A DNA stretch of 6,590 nt, taken from contig CANGML010000100.1 of the NCBI GenBank assembly GCA_947454585.1, forward strand, positions 1 through 6,590. Reading direction: 5' to 3'. Source of the stretch: Comamonadaceae bacterium. Its GTDB lineage: Bacteria > Pseudomonadota > Gammaproteobacteria > Burkholderiales > Burkholderiaceae_C. Positions within the stretch are counted from its first letter, which is position 1. Every line of letters begins with the position of its first letter. Both the position numbers and the translations under genes were made by a program. The notes beneath the pieces were generated by a model that made no database searches, had not been told where the DNA came from, and saw nothing but the letters and a program-made list of their open reading frames with translations. Below, piece by piece: positions 6,421 to 6,590 of this stretch.

Positions 6421-6590
6421 ATGGGCTACGAATTCATCACTGTTCACACCGAAGCTGACAAAGTAGGCGTCATCACGCTGAACCGTCCCAAGCAACTCAA
6501 TGCCTTGAACGCGGGCTTGATGATCGAACTCGGCCAAGCCCTCAAAGCCTTTGATGCCGATCAAGCCATTGGCTGCATGGTCATCACCGG
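6421..6590 (+). CDS. Enoyl-CoA hydratase/isomerase (crotonase) family protein, N-terminal part
   Basis: Only the first 56 codons are inside the window. The peptide begins MGYEFITVHTEADKVGVITL and continues with NRPKQLNALN (residues 21-30), the typical first strands and turn of short-chain enoyl-CoA hydratases, ending at CMVITG, just before where the oxyanion-hole segment should start. Such enzymes hydrate trans-2-enoyl-CoA in fatty acid or phenylacetate-type degradation. The catalytic glutamates lie beyond the window, so a true hydratase cannot be told from an isomerase or another crotonase. The start is supported by a good ribosome binding site. It follows the M61 gene on the same strand by 46 bases, so readthrough from the cluster is possible. 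Confidence 0.9.
   Translation, partial: MGYEFITVHTEADKVGVITLNRPKQLNALNAGLMIELGQALKAFDADQAIGCMVIT

Overview
The window looks like ordinary chromosomal DNA of a betaproteobacterium in the order Burkholderiales, most likely Comamonadaceae (a Limnohabitans- or Rhodoferax-like bacterium). This is inferred from the GC-rich third codon positions, the protein sequence style, and 'TACAAT' -10 boxes close to start codons. No transposase, integrase, phage gene, tRNA, rRNA or CRISPR array was seen, and base and codon use look even throughout.

Layout: the first 114 bases hold at most the tail of a rightward gene and a weak stem-loop. Two leftward genes follow: ychF (115-1206), encoding an Obg-family P-loop ATPase/GTPase, with its own well-formed promoter and ribosome binding site, and upstream of it a gene for a MOSC-domain protein of the YcbX/mARC type (1272-2222). 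A 33-base divergent start region (2223-2255) separates the MOSC gene from a rightward cluster: a UbiH/COQ6-family FAD monooxygenase (2256-3377), a DsbC-family periplasmic disulfide isomerase (3396-4121), a DUF3429/TMEM69-like membrane protein (4136-4588) and an M61-family metallopeptidase with a PDZ domain (4593-6374). Gaps inside the cluster are 18, 14 and 4 bases, so one transcript is likely. After 46 bases an enoyl-CoA hydratase gene begins at 6421 and runs off the end.

The genes do not form one obvious pathway. Ubiquinone hydroxylation, periplasmic disulfide repair and Moco-dependent reduction are all redox functions, but close packing alone does not show that they work together. No strong case for an undescribed system was found. 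The points most worth a second look are the compact MOSC/UbiH divergent start region, where a perfect hairpin fills the MOSC Shine-Dalgarno-to-start spacer and an out-of-frame AUG sits at the better spacing, a probable leaderless start for the UbiH-like gene, and non-canonical residues at three FAD-binding positions of the UbiH-like protein.
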